From assembly GCF_000622325.1 (NCBI RefSeq), contig NZ_JASE01000005.1:434001-498000 (forward strand): a stretch of 64,000 nucleotides of DNA. Reading direction: 5' to 3'. The notes beneath the pieces are model-generated. The model ran no database searches. It was not told where the DNA came from and saw only the letters and a program-made list of their open reading frames with translations. The stretch's first letter is position 1, and the number at the start of each line of letters is the position of its first letter. This document shows positions 51,588-61,111 of this stretch, one piece after another. The DNA is from Sulfitobacter geojensis (GTDB lineage: Bacteria; Pseudomonadota; Alphaproteobacteria; Rhodobacterales; Rhodobacteraceae). Both the position numbers and the translations under genes were made by a program.

Positions 51588-54500
51588 ATGCACGTCGTCT
51601 TCCGCGAAAGCCATGGGCTAGAGGATAGCGAGACCCCCTATGATCCGGGCCAGACGCCCGCTGATCTGGTGGTGCTCTCGTTCTCCGACAGCGACCTCGG
51701 TGCTTTCGCGGCAGGCTGGCATCGCGGGGGCGGGGCCGAGGGTAAACTGCCCACGCTTCGCTTGTGCAACCTTACGGCGCTGCGCCATCCCGCGAGTGTC
51801 GACAACTACGTTGAACAGACCCTAACAGGAGCAAAAGGCATCCTGATCCGCCTGATCGGGGGCGAAAATTACTGGCCCTATGGCATTATGCAAGTGCAGG
51901 ATTTTGCGCGGCGCAATGATATCGCGCTTGCGATCCTGCCAGCGGATGGTCGCGAAGACCCGGCACTTGATCAACACTCAACGCTCCCTGTTTCTACCCT
52001 GCGCCGCCTTTCGCATCTGTGTGATGCAGGCGGCGCTGTTGCGGCCCAAGCGGCCCTTGCCCAACTTGCCCTTGCCGCCGGTTTCTACGCCGGTCCGGTC
52101 ACCGGCACCAAAACCGTCCCGACCGCAGGCTATTACGATCCTGATCGCGGCATCGTCTCGATCTGCCCGCGTAGCATGCTGGATGATCTGCCGCTGGTGG
52201 CCGTCACTTTCTATCGCAGTTATTTGACCGCTGCGGATACATCCCCCGTCGATGCCCTGATCCGTGAACTGCGCGCCACGGGATTCAACGCACTTGGCCT
52301 CTTTGTGCCCTCCTTGAAAAACCCCGACGGCCGGTCCTTTCTGGATCAGGCTCTTGCAGATCACGCCCCAGCCGCGATCGTAAACGCCACCGCATTTTCG
52401 GGGCGCGGAGCGGACGGCACATCGCCCCTCGACGCGCCTGGTTGTCCCATCTTTCAGGTCGCTCTTTCCACCGCACGGCAGAAAGAATGGGCCTCGTCCG
52501 AACGCGGCCTCTCCCCCACCGACCTTGCCATGCATGTCGTTTTGCCCGAAGTTGACGGACGGATTTTCTCCGGCGTTGTCAGTTTCAAAGCGCCCGAGAA
52601 AAAAGACCCGCACCTGCAATACTCCCGCTTTTCCCACCGCGCGAACGCTCTGCGCATCAAGGCAGTCGTCGAACGGATCGCAGGCTGGCACCGCCTTGCC
52701 GCGACCCCGACTGCCGACAGAAAACTTGCCCTCGTTCTGTCCACCTATCCGGGGCGCGAAGATCAGATTGCCCATGCAGTTGGCCTAGACGCGCTGGCCT
52801 CAGCCGAAGATATGCTGATGACGCTTGCCAGTTCGGATTACACCGTCACGCCCCGTATCGGGTTTGGCAAATCGCTTCCCAACACAACGATACCTTGGCC
52901 GATTGGCGCGTATGAAAAGGCGCTCGGCGACTTACCGCAGCAACTCCAGACGGATCTGAAAACAGCATGGCCCGATATCAATGCAGACCCGCTTTACGCA
53001 AACGGTGCCTTCCATTTTCCCGCTCAAACCTGTGGCAACGCGCTTGTTGCTCTGCAACCCGAGCGGGGGGCAATTGATCAACGCGAAACCGATTATCACG
53101 ACCTTGCCCGTGTCCCGCGCCATTCTTACGTTGCTTTCTATCTCTGGCTGCGCGCCCAAGGGATGCATGCGCTGATCCACATCGGCGCGCACGGCACTCT
53201 GGAATGGTTGCCGGGTAAATCCGTGGCTTTGTCCGATGATTGCTGGCCCGAGGCGCTGACCGGTGATCTGCCTGTCATCTATCCGTTTATCGTCAATGAT
53301 CCGGGCGAAGCGGCCCAAGCCAAACGCCGCGTCGGGGCCGTGACCCTTGGCCACCTGCCGCCGCCCATGAAAGATAGCGCGACGCCCGATGGTCTGTTGC
53401 AACTCGAACGTCTGCTCGACGAATATTCCACCGCCGACGGGCTTGACCCTGCCCGCCGTGACCGGCTGATCGACACCATTCGTGACGAGGCACGTGCCGC
53501 TGGAGTTGAGGGCGATCTTGGCATCACCGATGACACCTGCATGGCAGAGGCGATCACGCGCATCGACCGCTTTGTCTGTGACATCAAGGAATCGCAATAT
53601 GGCGACGGGCTCCATACCTATGGGCTTGGCGAGGGCGAAACCGACGGGCTGCTCGCTGCGCTGGACGGGAAGCGTGTCGCATCCGGTCCCTCCGGTTCAC
53701 CCTATCGGGGCCGGTCGGATGTGCTGCCCACGGGGCGCAACCTTTATGCCGTTGACCCGCGCAGCGTGCCGACCCGGGCGGCCCACGCCCAAGGGGTCAA
53801 GCTGGCCGAGGAACTGATCCGCCGCCACTTGCAGGACGAAGGGGACTACCCCAAAGGGCTTGTCGTTGACCTATGGGGCAGCGCCACCATGCGTACTGCG
53901 GGCGAAGAGGTGGCCATGGCGCTGCACCTTGCGGGGCTGTCGCCAAAATGGGACGCAGGCAGCGAACGCGTCAGCGGCTTCGAGGTTTTACCGCTCACCC
54001 TGATCAACCGTCCCCGCATTGATGTCACCCTGCGTATTTCCGGCCTGTTCCGCGATGTTTTTCCCGCGCTTTCACAGCTGTTCGAGGCCGGCGCACTTGC
54101 GCTCGCCGAGCGGGAAGAGGCGGCGGATATGAATCCCTATAAGGTTAAATCCCCCCGCGTCTTTGGCCCAAAACCGGGTTTATATGGCATGAATATGGAA
54201 GCGGCGATGCTGGATTATTCGCAAGAGGGGCGCGCCGCAGCCGGTGAGGCGTGGTTGAAAGCCTCCGAATGGTCTGTCGATGCCAACGGCGAGGCGCATC
54301 AGAACCGCGCGGCGCTTGAGAAGCGGCTGCAAAGCGCTGACACCTTCGCTCATATTCAGGATCTTACCGAATCCGATGTGCTGCTTGCTTCGGATTACGC
54401 CAGTCACGAGGGTGGTTTTGCTGCGGCCATGGCCCATCTGGGGGCCTCCAAACCCGCCATGTACCACGTCGACACGACGAAAATAGGCACGCCCCGTGCC

Positions 54501-54842
54501 CGCACCATGGCCGAAGAAATCGCCCGCGTCGTTCGTGCCCGCGCCGCGAACCCTGATTGGGCCAGCGGCATGATGCGCCATGCCTTCCGTGGTGCCGCCG
54601 AAATCGCGGCGACCCTCGATAACCTTGCCGCTTTCGCACATCTGACCCGCGAGGTGCCGGCGCATCTGTTTGACCTCTATTACGACGCAACCCTTGGTCG
54701 GGATGATCTGGTGGCATTTATGGAACGCGAAAATCCGGCAGCGTTAAAGGCCATGCAAGACCGCTTCGCCGCGCTGCGCGATGCTGGCCTTTGGATCACG
54801 CGTCGCAATTCGATCAACGCCCAGATGGATGTCGCGCAATGA
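51588..54842 (+). CDS. cobN: cobaltochelatase large subunit CobN
   Basis: ATP-dependent cobalt insertion into hydrogenobyrinate a,c-diamide, together with CobS and CobT (not in this window). The 1084 residues are shorter than the ~1250-1275 of the Pseudomonas denitrificans type, and this looks like the normal compact form of the group rather than a break, since both ends look intact. IHIGAHGTLEWLPGKSVALS is the conserved active-region motif. The ATG follows cobW by four bases without a strong ribosome site, so it relies on coupling. The cobG start overlaps its stop. Confidence 0.93.
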   Translation: MHVVFRESHGLEDSETPYDPGQTPADLVVLSFSDSDLGAFAAGWHRGGGAEGKLPTLRLCNLTALRHPASVDNYVEQTLTGAKGILIRLIGGENYWPYGIMQVQDFARRNDIALAILPADGREDPALDQHSTLPVSTLRRLSHLCDAGGAVAAQAALAQLALAAGFYAGPVTGTKTVPTAGYYDPDRGIVSICPRSMLDDLPLVAVTFYRSYLTAADTSPVDALIRELRATGFNALGLFVPSLKNPDGRSFLDQALADHAPAAIVNATAFSGRGADGTSPLDAPGCPIFQVALSTARQKEWASSERGLSPTDLAMHVVLPEVDGRIFSGVVSFKAPEKKDPHLQYSRFSHRANALRIKAVVERIAGWHRLAATPTADRKLALVLSTYPGREDQIAHAVGLDALASAEDMLMTLASSDYTVTPRIGFGKSLPNTTIPWPIGAYEKALGDLPQQLQTDLKTAWPDINADPLYANGAFHFPAQTCGNALVALQPERGAIDQRETDYHDLARVPRHSYVAFYLWLRAQGMHALIHIGAHGTLEWLPGKSVALSDDCWPEALTGDLPVIYPFIVNDPGEAAQAKRRVGAVTLGHLPPPMKDSATPDGLLQLERLLDEYSTADGLDPARRDRLIDTIRDEARAAGVEGDLGITDDTCMAEAITRIDRFVCDIKESQYGDGLHTYGLGEGETDGLLAALDGKRVASGPSGSPYRGRSDVLPTGRNLYAVDPRSVPTRAAHAQGVKLAEELIRRHLQDEGDYPKGLVVDLWGSATMRTAGEEVAMALHLAGLSPKWDAGSERVSGFEVLPLTLINRPRIDVTLRISGLFRDVFPALSQLFEAGALALAEREEAADMNPYKVKSPRVFGPKPGLYGMNMEAAMLDYSQEGRAAAGEAWLKASEWSVDANGEAHQNRAALEKRLQSADTFAHIQDLTESDVLLASDYASHEGGFAAAMAHLGASKPAMYHVDTTKIGTPRARTMAEEIARVVRARAANPDWASGMMRHAFRGAAEIAATLDNLAAFAHLTREVPAHLFDLYYDATLGRDDLVAFMERENPAALKAMQDRFAALRDAGLWITRRNSINAQMDVAQ

Positions 54843-55957
54843 ATGCCCCGGAAATCAAGGGCTACTGCCCTGGTGCTCTGCGCCCGATGATGTCCGGCGA
54901 CGGTTTGGTTGTGCGCATCCGCCCCTACAACGGTCGCCTGAGCCGCGTGCAAACCAAAGGCATCGCCGCCCTTTCCCTGCGCTACGGGAACGGCATCATT
55001 GATCTGTCCAGCCGGGCCAACGTTCAGTTGCGTGGTGTGACGCCGGATACGCATGCCCCCTTGATCGACGCCCTGCGTGATCTGTCGTTGATCGACCCGA
55101 GCGAAGCGGTCGAAAGCCGGCGCAATGTCATCGTGACCCCTTTCGGGGAAACGCCCGCCGCGGCGCATGCTCTGACCGACGCACTTGGCCAGTCACACGC
55201 GCCGGCGCTGCCGCATAAATTCGGGTTTGCCATCGACACCGGTCCTAAGCCTGTGCTGCATACCGCCCCCGCTGACATCCGGCTGGAGCGTGATCTAAAG
55301 GGGGAGCTCATTCTTGTCGCTGATGGCATGTCTAAGGGCAAACCCGTCGCCGTAGAAAATTGCATTGGCGAAGCATTGGCACTGGCCAACTGGTTTATGG
55401 GCACCCGCACCACGCATAACCGCATGGCGAAACTGCTTGGTGACGGGGCAACCTTGCCCGACGGTTTCAACACAGCGCGTCAAACGCAAACCTACGCCCC
55501 CGTTCCCGGCCCAACACCGCAAGGCATGATTGCGGGAATGGCTTTTGGTCAAGTGACAGCCGCGGTGTTTGCCTCGCTTGGGGATATCCGCCTGACACCT
55601 TGGCGCATGATCTTGATGGAGGGGTGCGAACACGCCCCACAGCCTGACAGCTTGATCACCGACCCGACCCATCCCTTGCTGCGCATCACGGCCTGCACCG
55701 GTGCCCCCGACTGCGCTCAAGCGCTGAGCCAAACGCGCGCCCTCGCACGCCACCTTGCGCCGCACTTGAAGCCTTCGCAAACCCTCCACATCTCGGGCTG
55801 TGCCAAAGGCTGCGCACATCCGAAAGCCGCGCCGCTGACACTCACCGCAACCGGAAACGGATTCGACCTTGTCAAACAGGGCCGCGCGGGCGACACACCG
55901 GCGGCCAGCAACCTCACCCAGAACGACATTATCAAGGCGCTTTCGCATGCCCCATAG
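54839..55957 (+). CDS. cobG: precorrin-3B synthase
   Basis: Iron-sulfur/oxygen-dependent monooxygenase that converts precorrin-3A to precorrin-3B, the step specific to the aerobic pathway. The 372 residues belong to the sulfite/nitrite reductase-like family. The cluster cysteines are in CTGAPDCAQA and SGCAKGCAHP. No CobZ-type gene is present, so CobG does this step. The start overlaps cobN by four bases, and its end overlaps cobH by 11 bases. Confidence 0.92.
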   Translation: MNAPEIKGYCPGALRPMMSGDGLVVRIRPYNGRLSRVQTKGIAALSLRYGNGIIDLSSRANVQLRGVTPDTHAPLIDALRDLSLIDPSEAVESRRNVIVTPFGETPAAAHALTDALGQSHAPALPHKFGFAIDTGPKPVLHTAPADIRLERDLKGELILVADGMSKGKPVAVENCIGEALALANWFMGTRTTHNRMAKLLGDGATLPDGFNTARQTQTYAPVPGPTPQGMIAGMAFGQVTAAVFASLGDIRLTPWRMILMEGCEHAPQPDSLITDPTHPLLRITACTGAPDCAQALSQTRALARHLAPHLKPSQTLHISGCAKGCAHPKAAPLTLTATGNGFDLVKQGRAGDTPAASNLTQNDIIKALSHAP

Positions 55958-56576
55958 CTACATCACAGACGGCGCTGAAATCTATCGCCAGTCCTTTGCC
56001 ACGATCCGGTCAGAGGCCGCACTCGCCCGTTTTACACCCGAAGAAGAAATCGTTGCCGTGCGCATGATCCACGCCGCTGGTATGGTCGGGCTTGAGGAAC
56101 ACGTGCAGTTTTCGCCCGACATGGCGATCAAGGCCCGTGCCGCATTGGAAGGCGGCGCGCCGATCCTCTGTGACGCCTATATGGTCAGCGAGGGCATCAC
56201 CCGAAAACGACTGCCGCGCGAGAACGAGGTGATCTGCACCCTGCGTGATCCGCGTGTGCCGGATATGGCGGCCGAGATGTCCAACACTCGCAGCGCTGCC
56301 GCGCTTGAGCTTTGGCGTCCACATCTTGCTGGTGCCGTTGTTGCCATTGGTAATGCCCCGACCGCGCTATTCCACCTGATCAACATGCTGGAAGACCCCG
56401 ATTGCCCGCGCCCCGCGGCGATCATTGGCTGTCCTGTGGGGTTCATCGGTGCCGCTGAATCCAAGGAAGCATTGATGCAGGACCTTCCCGTGCCCTCGAT
56501 GATTGTGCGGGGCCGTCTGGGCGGTTCCGCGATCACCGTGGCGGCCGTGAACGCCCTTGCCAGCAGGGTGGAATAA
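55947..56576 (+). CDS. cobH: precorrin-8X methylmutase
   Basis: Moves a methyl group from C-11 to C-12 in precorrin-8X, giving hydrogenobyrinate. The 209 residues contain the catalytic histidine in RMIHAAGMVG (His42) and the late ATRGRLGGSA-like region (here VRGRLGGSAITVAAVNALA). The ATG 55947 overlaps cobG by 11 bases; earlier in-frame positions lie deep in cobG. cobI follows after two bases. Confidence 0.94.
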   Translation: MPHSYITDGAEIYRQSFATIRSEAALARFTPEEEIVAVRMIHAAGMVGLEEHVQFSPDMAIKARAALEGGAPILCDAYMVSEGITRKRLPRENEVICTLRDPRVPDMAAEMSNTRSAAALELWRPHLAGAVVAIGNAPTALFHLINMLEDPDCPRPAAIIGCPVGFIGAAESKEALMQDLPVPSMIVRGRLGGSAITVAAVNALASRVE

Positions 56577-56578
56577 TC

Positions 56579-57310
56579 ATGGGCAGGATCATTTGCGCGG
56601 GCCTTGGCCCCGGCGACCCCGAGTTGATGAGCGTGAAATCCGACCGAGCCATTCGGGGGGCGAAACATCTCGCTTATTTCCGTAAAAAGGGCCGCGCGGG
56701 GCAGGCGCGCAGAATCGTCAACGGTATGTTGCGCGATGATGTGATCGAATATCCGATGGAATACCCCGTCACGACGGAACTGCGCTTTGACAGCGATGAA
56801 TACCGCCAGTTGATGGTCGATTTCTATGCCGAGTGGGCGGACCGTCTGGAAGAGCTGGCCAAGACCGAAGAGGTTGTCGTGCTTTGCGAGGGCGATCCGT
56901 TTTTCTATGGGTCGTTCATGCACTTGCACACCCGCCTGCAAGGCCGGGCAGAGGTTGAGGTGCTGCCGGCGATCCCCGGTATGGTCGGCTGTTGGAACGC
57001 GCTTGATATGCCTTTCACGTGGGGCGATGACGTGATGACGGTGCTGATGGGAACCCTGCCCGAGGCAGACCTGATCGCACACATGAAACGCGCCGATGCC
57101 TTGGTGGTGATGAAAACCGGTCGCAACCTTCCTGTCGTCAAACGCGCGCTTGCTGCTGCTGGCCGGTTGGACGATGCATGGCTGGTCGAGAAAGGCACGA
57201 TGCCGGATCAACGTATCGCGAAACTTGCCGATGTGGCTGATGATGACTGCCCTTATTTCGCGATTGTTCTGGTACATGGTCAGGGCCGCCGCCCCGAGGC
57301 GGCAGAATGA
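56579..57310 (+). CDS. cobI: precorrin-2 C20-methyltransferase
   Basis: SAM-dependent methyltransferase that makes precorrin-3A. The 243 residues have the family start GLGPGDPELMSVKSDRAI, the SAM pocket EGDPFFYGSF, and AIPGMVGCW. The DNA overlaps the cobJ start by four bases. It acts after CobA and before CobG. Confidence 0.93.
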   Translation: MGRIICAGLGPGDPELMSVKSDRAIRGAKHLAYFRKKGRAGQARRIVNGMLRDDVIEYPMEYPVTTELRFDSDEYRQLMVDFYAEWADRLEELAKTEEVVVLCEGDPFFYGSFMHLHTRLQGRAEVEVLPAIPGMVGCWNALDMPFTWGDDVMTVLMGTLPEADLIAHMKRADALVVMKTGRNLPVVKRALAAAGRLDDAWLVEKGTMPDQRIAKLADVADDDCPYFAIVLVHGQGRRPEAAE

Positions 57311-58041
57311 CGGGTTGGGTCGCCATCGCCGGTCTTGGGCCGGGAAATGATGCGCTGATCACGCCAGAGGTCACGGAAACGCTTGCTCAGGCCACCGACA
57401 TCATCGGCTATATTCCATATGTAGCGCGTATCGCGCCCCGTGCCGGGTTAAACTTGCACCCTACCGATAACCGTGTCGAACTGGACCGCGCCCTGCATGC
57501 CCTTCAACTGGCCGCCCAAGGTGCGCGTGTTGTGGTTGTCTCCTCCGGTGATCCGGGGGTGTTCGCCATGGCGTCTGCCGTTTTCGAAGCGGTAGAAGCA
57601 CATCCCGAGTACACGGAAACAGACATTCGCGTTTTGCCCGGCATCACCGCCATGCTCGCCGCCGCCGCCGCTGCCGGCGCGCCGCTGGGGCATGATTTCT
57701 GCGCGATCAACCTCAGCGACAACCTCAAGCCTTGGGAGGTGATCGAACATCGCTTGCGCATGGCCGCCCGTGGCGATTTCGCGATGGCGTTTTACAATCC
57801 GCGTTCCAAATCCCGCCCGCACGGCTTTGAAAAAACGCTGAAAGTGCTGCGCGAGGAATGTGGCCCCGACCGGCTGATCACCTTTGCGCGTGCGGTCAGC
57901 AAACCGGACCAAAAGCTGGTAACTGTTCCCCTGGCTGACGCGACGCCGCAAATGGCCGATATGCAAACTGTTGTGATCGTGGGCAATTCAGCCACAAAAT
58001 TTGTCGGGCGCTATGTCTATACGCCTCGGTCGGCCTCGTGA
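57307..58041 (+). CDS. cobJ: precorrin-3B C17-methyltransferase
   Basis: Ring-contraction methyltransferase that makes precorrin-4. The 244 residues show GLGPGNDALITPEV, SSGDPGVFAMASAV, and NPRSKSRP, typical of the CobJ/CbiH group, in which the ring-contraction substrate sits near the late arginine-rich loop. The start overlaps the cobI stop (ATGA). The last 25 bases overlap the 3' end of cobK, which reads the other way. Confidence 0.93.
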   Translation: MTGWVAIAGLGPGNDALITPEVTETLAQATDIIGYIPYVARIAPRAGLNLHPTDNRVELDRALHALQLAAQGARVVVVSSGDPGVFAMASAVFEAVEAHPEYTETDIRVLPGITAMLAAAAAAGAPLGHDFCAINLSDNLKPWEVIEHRLRMAARGDFAMAFYNPRSKSRPHGFEKTLKVLREECGPDRLITFARAVSKPDQKLVTVPLADATPQMADMQTVVIVGNSATKFVGRYVYTPRSAS

Positions 58042-58763
58042 GACAACCATTTCAAAACGCCCTCGACGGTATTGGCCAGATCGCCATCGGGCAACACAGG
58101 TCGCTGCGCCATCAGGACCGGCAAGCCCAAGATCCGCGCCGCCTCCAGCTTGGCCCGCGCGCCCTGTCCACCGCTGTTTTTAGCGACGACATGGGTGATC
58201 CGGTGTGTGCGCATCAGCGCCACGTCCCCCGCCACATCAAACGGGCCGCGCGCAATTACAACTGCTGCATCGGGCAGCGGCAAACCGGACTCGGGTTGAT
58301 CCACCAGACGCAACAGATAGTGATGTCGAGGCTTCGCGGCGAACAATCCGATCTGTTGTTTCCCGATCGCCAGAAAGATGCGCGACGGGGTGTCGGGCAG
58401 GGCGGCAGGAATCTCCTCGATTTCCGGCAGCAACGTCCATCTGTCTGCGTCAGCCGGTGCCCAAGCGGGCCGTTCCAACCGGATCAGCGCAACATTCGCG
58501 CGCGCGCAAGCGGCATGGGCGTTTCGGCTCATCCCGGCGGCAAAGGGGTGCGTGGCGTCAATCACGTGGGTGATGTTTTCGGCCCTCAAATAAGTGGCCA
58601 ACCCGTCAACTCCGCCAAATCCGCCGACCCGTGTTGGCAGGGGTTGCGCCACGGGGGTGGCCGTCCGCCCGGCATAGGAAAACACCGCATCCAGTCCTTG
58701 CGCGGCAAGGGTTCTGGCCATCTGGCTAGCTTCGGTTGTGCCGCCGAGCAAAAGGATGCGCAT
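58017..58763 (-). CDS. cobK: precorrin-6A reductase
   Basis: NADPH-dependent reductase that converts precorrin-6A to precorrin-6B. The 248 residues include MRILLLGGTTEAS at the nucleotide-binding start, DATHPFAAGMS, and VAKNSGGQGARAKLEAA near the end. The start ATG (58763-58761) shares two bases with the divergent cobL start ATG (58762-58764). Its 3' end overlaps cobJ by 25 bases. It is the only gene of this block on the minus strand. Confidence 0.92.
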   Translation of the reverse strand: MRILLLGGTTEASQMARTLAAQGLDAVFSYAGRTATPVAQPLPTRVGGFGGVDGLATYLRAENITHVIDATHPFAAGMSRNAHAACARANVALIRLERPAWAPADADRWTLLPEIEEIPAALPDTPSRIFLAIGKQQIGLFAAKPRHHYLLRLVDQPESGLPLPDAAVVIARGPFDVAGDVALMRTHRITHVVAKNSGGQGARAKLEAARILGLPVLMAQRPVLPDGDLANTVEGVLKWLSHEADRGV

Positions 58764-59946
58764 GTTGGATAACCCTTGGCTGACGATCATCGGAATGCCG
58801 GACGATAGCGCAGGCACCTTGCCCCCCGCAAGCCGTGAGGCGATTGCGCGCGCCGAGGTGGTTTTTGGCGGCCCGCGTCATTTGGAGCTGGTCGATGCGG
58901 CGGCCAAAGGCCAGCCGTGGCCGGTTCCGTTCAGCGTCGAACCGGTACTGGCGGCCAAAGGCAAAGCCTGCGTGGTTCTTGCCTCCGGCGATCCGTTCTG
59001 GTTCGGCGCGGGCGCAAGCCTGTCGACCCACCTGTCGCGTGACGAGTGGACAGTATTGCCAGCGCCGTCGACATTCCAACTGGTTGCGGGCCACCTAGGC
59101 TGGCGGATAGAGGGGCTGACGTGCCACGGGTTACACGCCGCCCCGTTTGAACAGCTGCGCGGGGTGCTGTCGCCCCATGGCCGTTTGATTTGCCTCCTGC
59201 GGGATGGCGACGCCCCTGCGGCACTGGCCAAATGGTTGACCGGACAAGGTGCGGGTGGTGCCACCATGCATGTCTGTGAACGGATGGGCGGGACAAACCA
59301 ACGCACCCGCGAAACCACGGCTGCCGGTTTTGACCTCGATGCTGTGGCTGCGCCAGTAGCTGTCGCAGTTGAGTTGCCTGCGGGTGTCGGCCTTCCGCGT
59401 GCCTCTGGTCTGCCGGACGATAGCTTTACCAATGATGGCCAGATCACCAAACGCCCCGTGCGTGCCCTTACCCTCTCTGCGCTGGCACCGCGCATCGGTG
59501 AAACCCTCTGGGACATCGGGGCGGGATCAGGCTCTATTTCAGTGGAATGGTGTCTTGCAGGCGGGCGCGCCACGGCCTTTGAGCTAAAATCCGAGCGTGC
59601 CAAAAACATCACGCAAAACATCCATGATTTCGGGCTTGGGCATCGCATGAGCGTGGTTGAAGGGGCGTCAATCCAGACAATCGAAAACCAGACGCCCCCC
59701 GATGCGGTGTTCGTCGGTGGCGGCGGGACGGCGGCGCTGTTTGAAAAACTCTTTGCGATCCTGCCTGTGGGCACGCGTCTTGTCGCAAATGGCGTGACGC
59801 TTGAAACCGAAACGCTGCTTGCCACGCTTCATGCCGCAAAAGGCGGAAGCCTGCTGCGGATCGAATTGGCACAGGCACAACCCTTGGGCAGCATGCGCGG
59901 CTGGCAACCCGCCCGACCTGTCGTGCAATGGAGCGTGACACTATGA
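58762..59946 (+). CDS. cobL: precorrin-6B C5,15-methyltransferase/decarboxylase
   Basis: Fused CbiE-CbiT enzyme of 394 residues that methylates C-5 and C-15 and decarboxylates the C-12 acetate. The N-terminal half has the SUMT-like SAM fold (LASGDPFWFGAG), and the C-terminal half a Rossmann methyltransferase with LWDIGAGSGSISVEW. ATG 58762 has AAAGGA upstream; an ATG at 58756 would add two residues. The start codon overlaps that of cobK on the other strand, so its promoter or read-through must come from inside cobK or from the upstream operon. Confidence 0.93.
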   Translation: MLDNPWLTIIGMPDDSAGTLPPASREAIARAEVVFGGPRHLELVDAAAKGQPWPVPFSVEPVLAAKGKACVVLASGDPFWFGAGASLSTHLSRDEWTVLPAPSTFQLVAGHLGWRIEGLTCHGLHAAPFEQLRGVLSPHGRLICLLRDGDAPAALAKWLTGQGAGGATMHVCERMGGTNQRTRETTAAGFDLDAVAAPVAVAVELPAGVGLPRASGLPDDSFTNDGQITKRPVRALTLSALAPRIGETLWDIGAGSGSISVEWCLAGGRATAFELKSERAKNITQNIHDFGLGHRMSVVEGASIQTIENQTPPDAVFVGGGGTAALFEKLFAILPVGTRLVANGVTLETETLLATLHAAKGGSLLRIELAQAQPLGSMRGWQPARPVVQWSVTL

Positions 59947-60329
59947 GGGTTGCAGGCCTTGGATTTCGTGCGGCCGCTGACCTCGCCAGCTTGCAAGATG
60001 CTTTGCGTCTGGCGCTAGAGGGGGTAAACGGGGGCGCAATCGACGCGCTGGTCACCGAAGCGGCGAAATCACGCGAAAAGGTGTTTCAGGAACTGGCGGG
60101 CCTGATGGGTGTTCCCGGTCTTGGTGTCACCCAAGAGGATCTGCAAAAGATGATCACCCCCACCCAATCGCAACGCATCCAGGACAGGTTCGGGACCGGA
60201 TCACTGGCCGAGGCTGCGGCCCTTGTCGCCGCCGGCCCACATGCGCGGCTGGTTGCACCGCGCGTCGTCTCGGGCGATGGTAAAGCCACTGCCGCCATCG
60301 CGCAAAATTTCGAGGAAACCCAAACATGA
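59943..60329 (+). CDS. cobE: CobE / CbiG C-terminal-domain protein
   Basis: The 128 residues begin [21 protein letters not shown], the CobE/CbiG-C start, and end with [12 protein letters not shown], the usual tail. Its exact step is not settled; CobE binds hydrogenobyrinic acid and is needed for full pathway flux in some bacteria. The start overlaps cobL and the end overlaps cobM, each by four bases. Confidence 0.88.
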   Translation: MRVAGLGFRAAADLASLQDALRLALEGVNGGAIDALVTEAAKSREKVFQELAGLMGVPGLGVTQEDLQKMITPTQSQRIQDRFGTGSLAEAAALVAAGPHARLVAPRVVSGDGKATAAIAQNFEETQT

Positions 60330-61111
60330 CCGTCCATTTCATTGGCGCTGGCCCTGGTGCGCCCGACCTCATCACCCTGCGCGGTCGCGACCTGATTGCG
60401 GCCTGCCCTGTGTGCCTTTACGCCGGTTCACTGGTGCCCGAGGCGTTGCTTGCGCATTGTCCTGATGGCGCGAAAATCATCAACACGGCGCGGATGTCGC
60501 TGGATGAAATCATGGATGAAATCAGCGCAGCCCACGCTGCGGGCCACGACATTGCGCGACTGCACTCGGGTGACTTGTCCGTTTGGTCCGCCATGGGCGA
60601 ACAACTGCGCCGTTTGCGCGCCCTTGATATTCCTTATGACGTGACGCCCGGTGTGCCATCGTTCGCCGCTGCTGCCGCTGCGTTGAACGCGGAATTGACC
60701 TTGCCCGGTGTGGTGCAATCGGTTGTCCTGACCCGAACCTCCGGCCGCGCCACGGCGATGCCTGAAGGCGAGGCATTGGAAAACTTTGCCAAGACCGGCG
60801 CGACCCTTGCGATCCATCTGTCGGTGCATGTGCTGGAAAAAGTGGTCGCCGACCTGACACCACATTACGGGGCGGATTGTCCGGTTGCTGTGGTCTGGCG
60901 GGCCAGCTGGCCTGATCAACGGGTGGTCAAAGCGACGCTTGAGACCCTGCAAACCGCCATTGGTGCAGAGATGGAGCGCACCGCGCTGATCCTTGTCGGC
61001 CATGCCATCGGCGCAGAGGATTTCGGCGAAAGCAGGCTCTATGCAGGGGATTACGACCGCAGGTTCCGCCCCGTCGGCACCGCACCCCGTTTCCCGGAGA
61101 GCGCGGAATGA
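60326..61111 (+). CDS. cobM: precorrin-4 C11-methyltransferase
   Basis: SAM-dependent enzyme of 261 residues that makes precorrin-5. The start is [21 protein letters not shown], followed by [28 protein letters not shown] and TPGVPSF, all typical of CobM/CbiF. The start overlaps the cobE stop and the end overlaps cobB. It acts after CobJ and before CobF. Confidence 0.94.
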   Translation: MTVHFIGAGPGAPDLITLRGRDLIAACPVCLYAGSLVPEALLAHCPDGAKIINTARMSLDEIMDEISAAHAAGHDIARLHSGDLSVWSAMGEQLRRLRALDIPYDVTPGVPSFAAAAAALNAELTLPGVVQSVVLTRTSGRATAMPEGEALENFAKTGATLAIHLSVHVLEKVVADLTPHYGADCPVAVVWRASWPDQRVVKATLETLQTAIGAEMERTALILVGHAIGAEDFGESRLYAGDYDRRFRPVGTAPRFPESAE

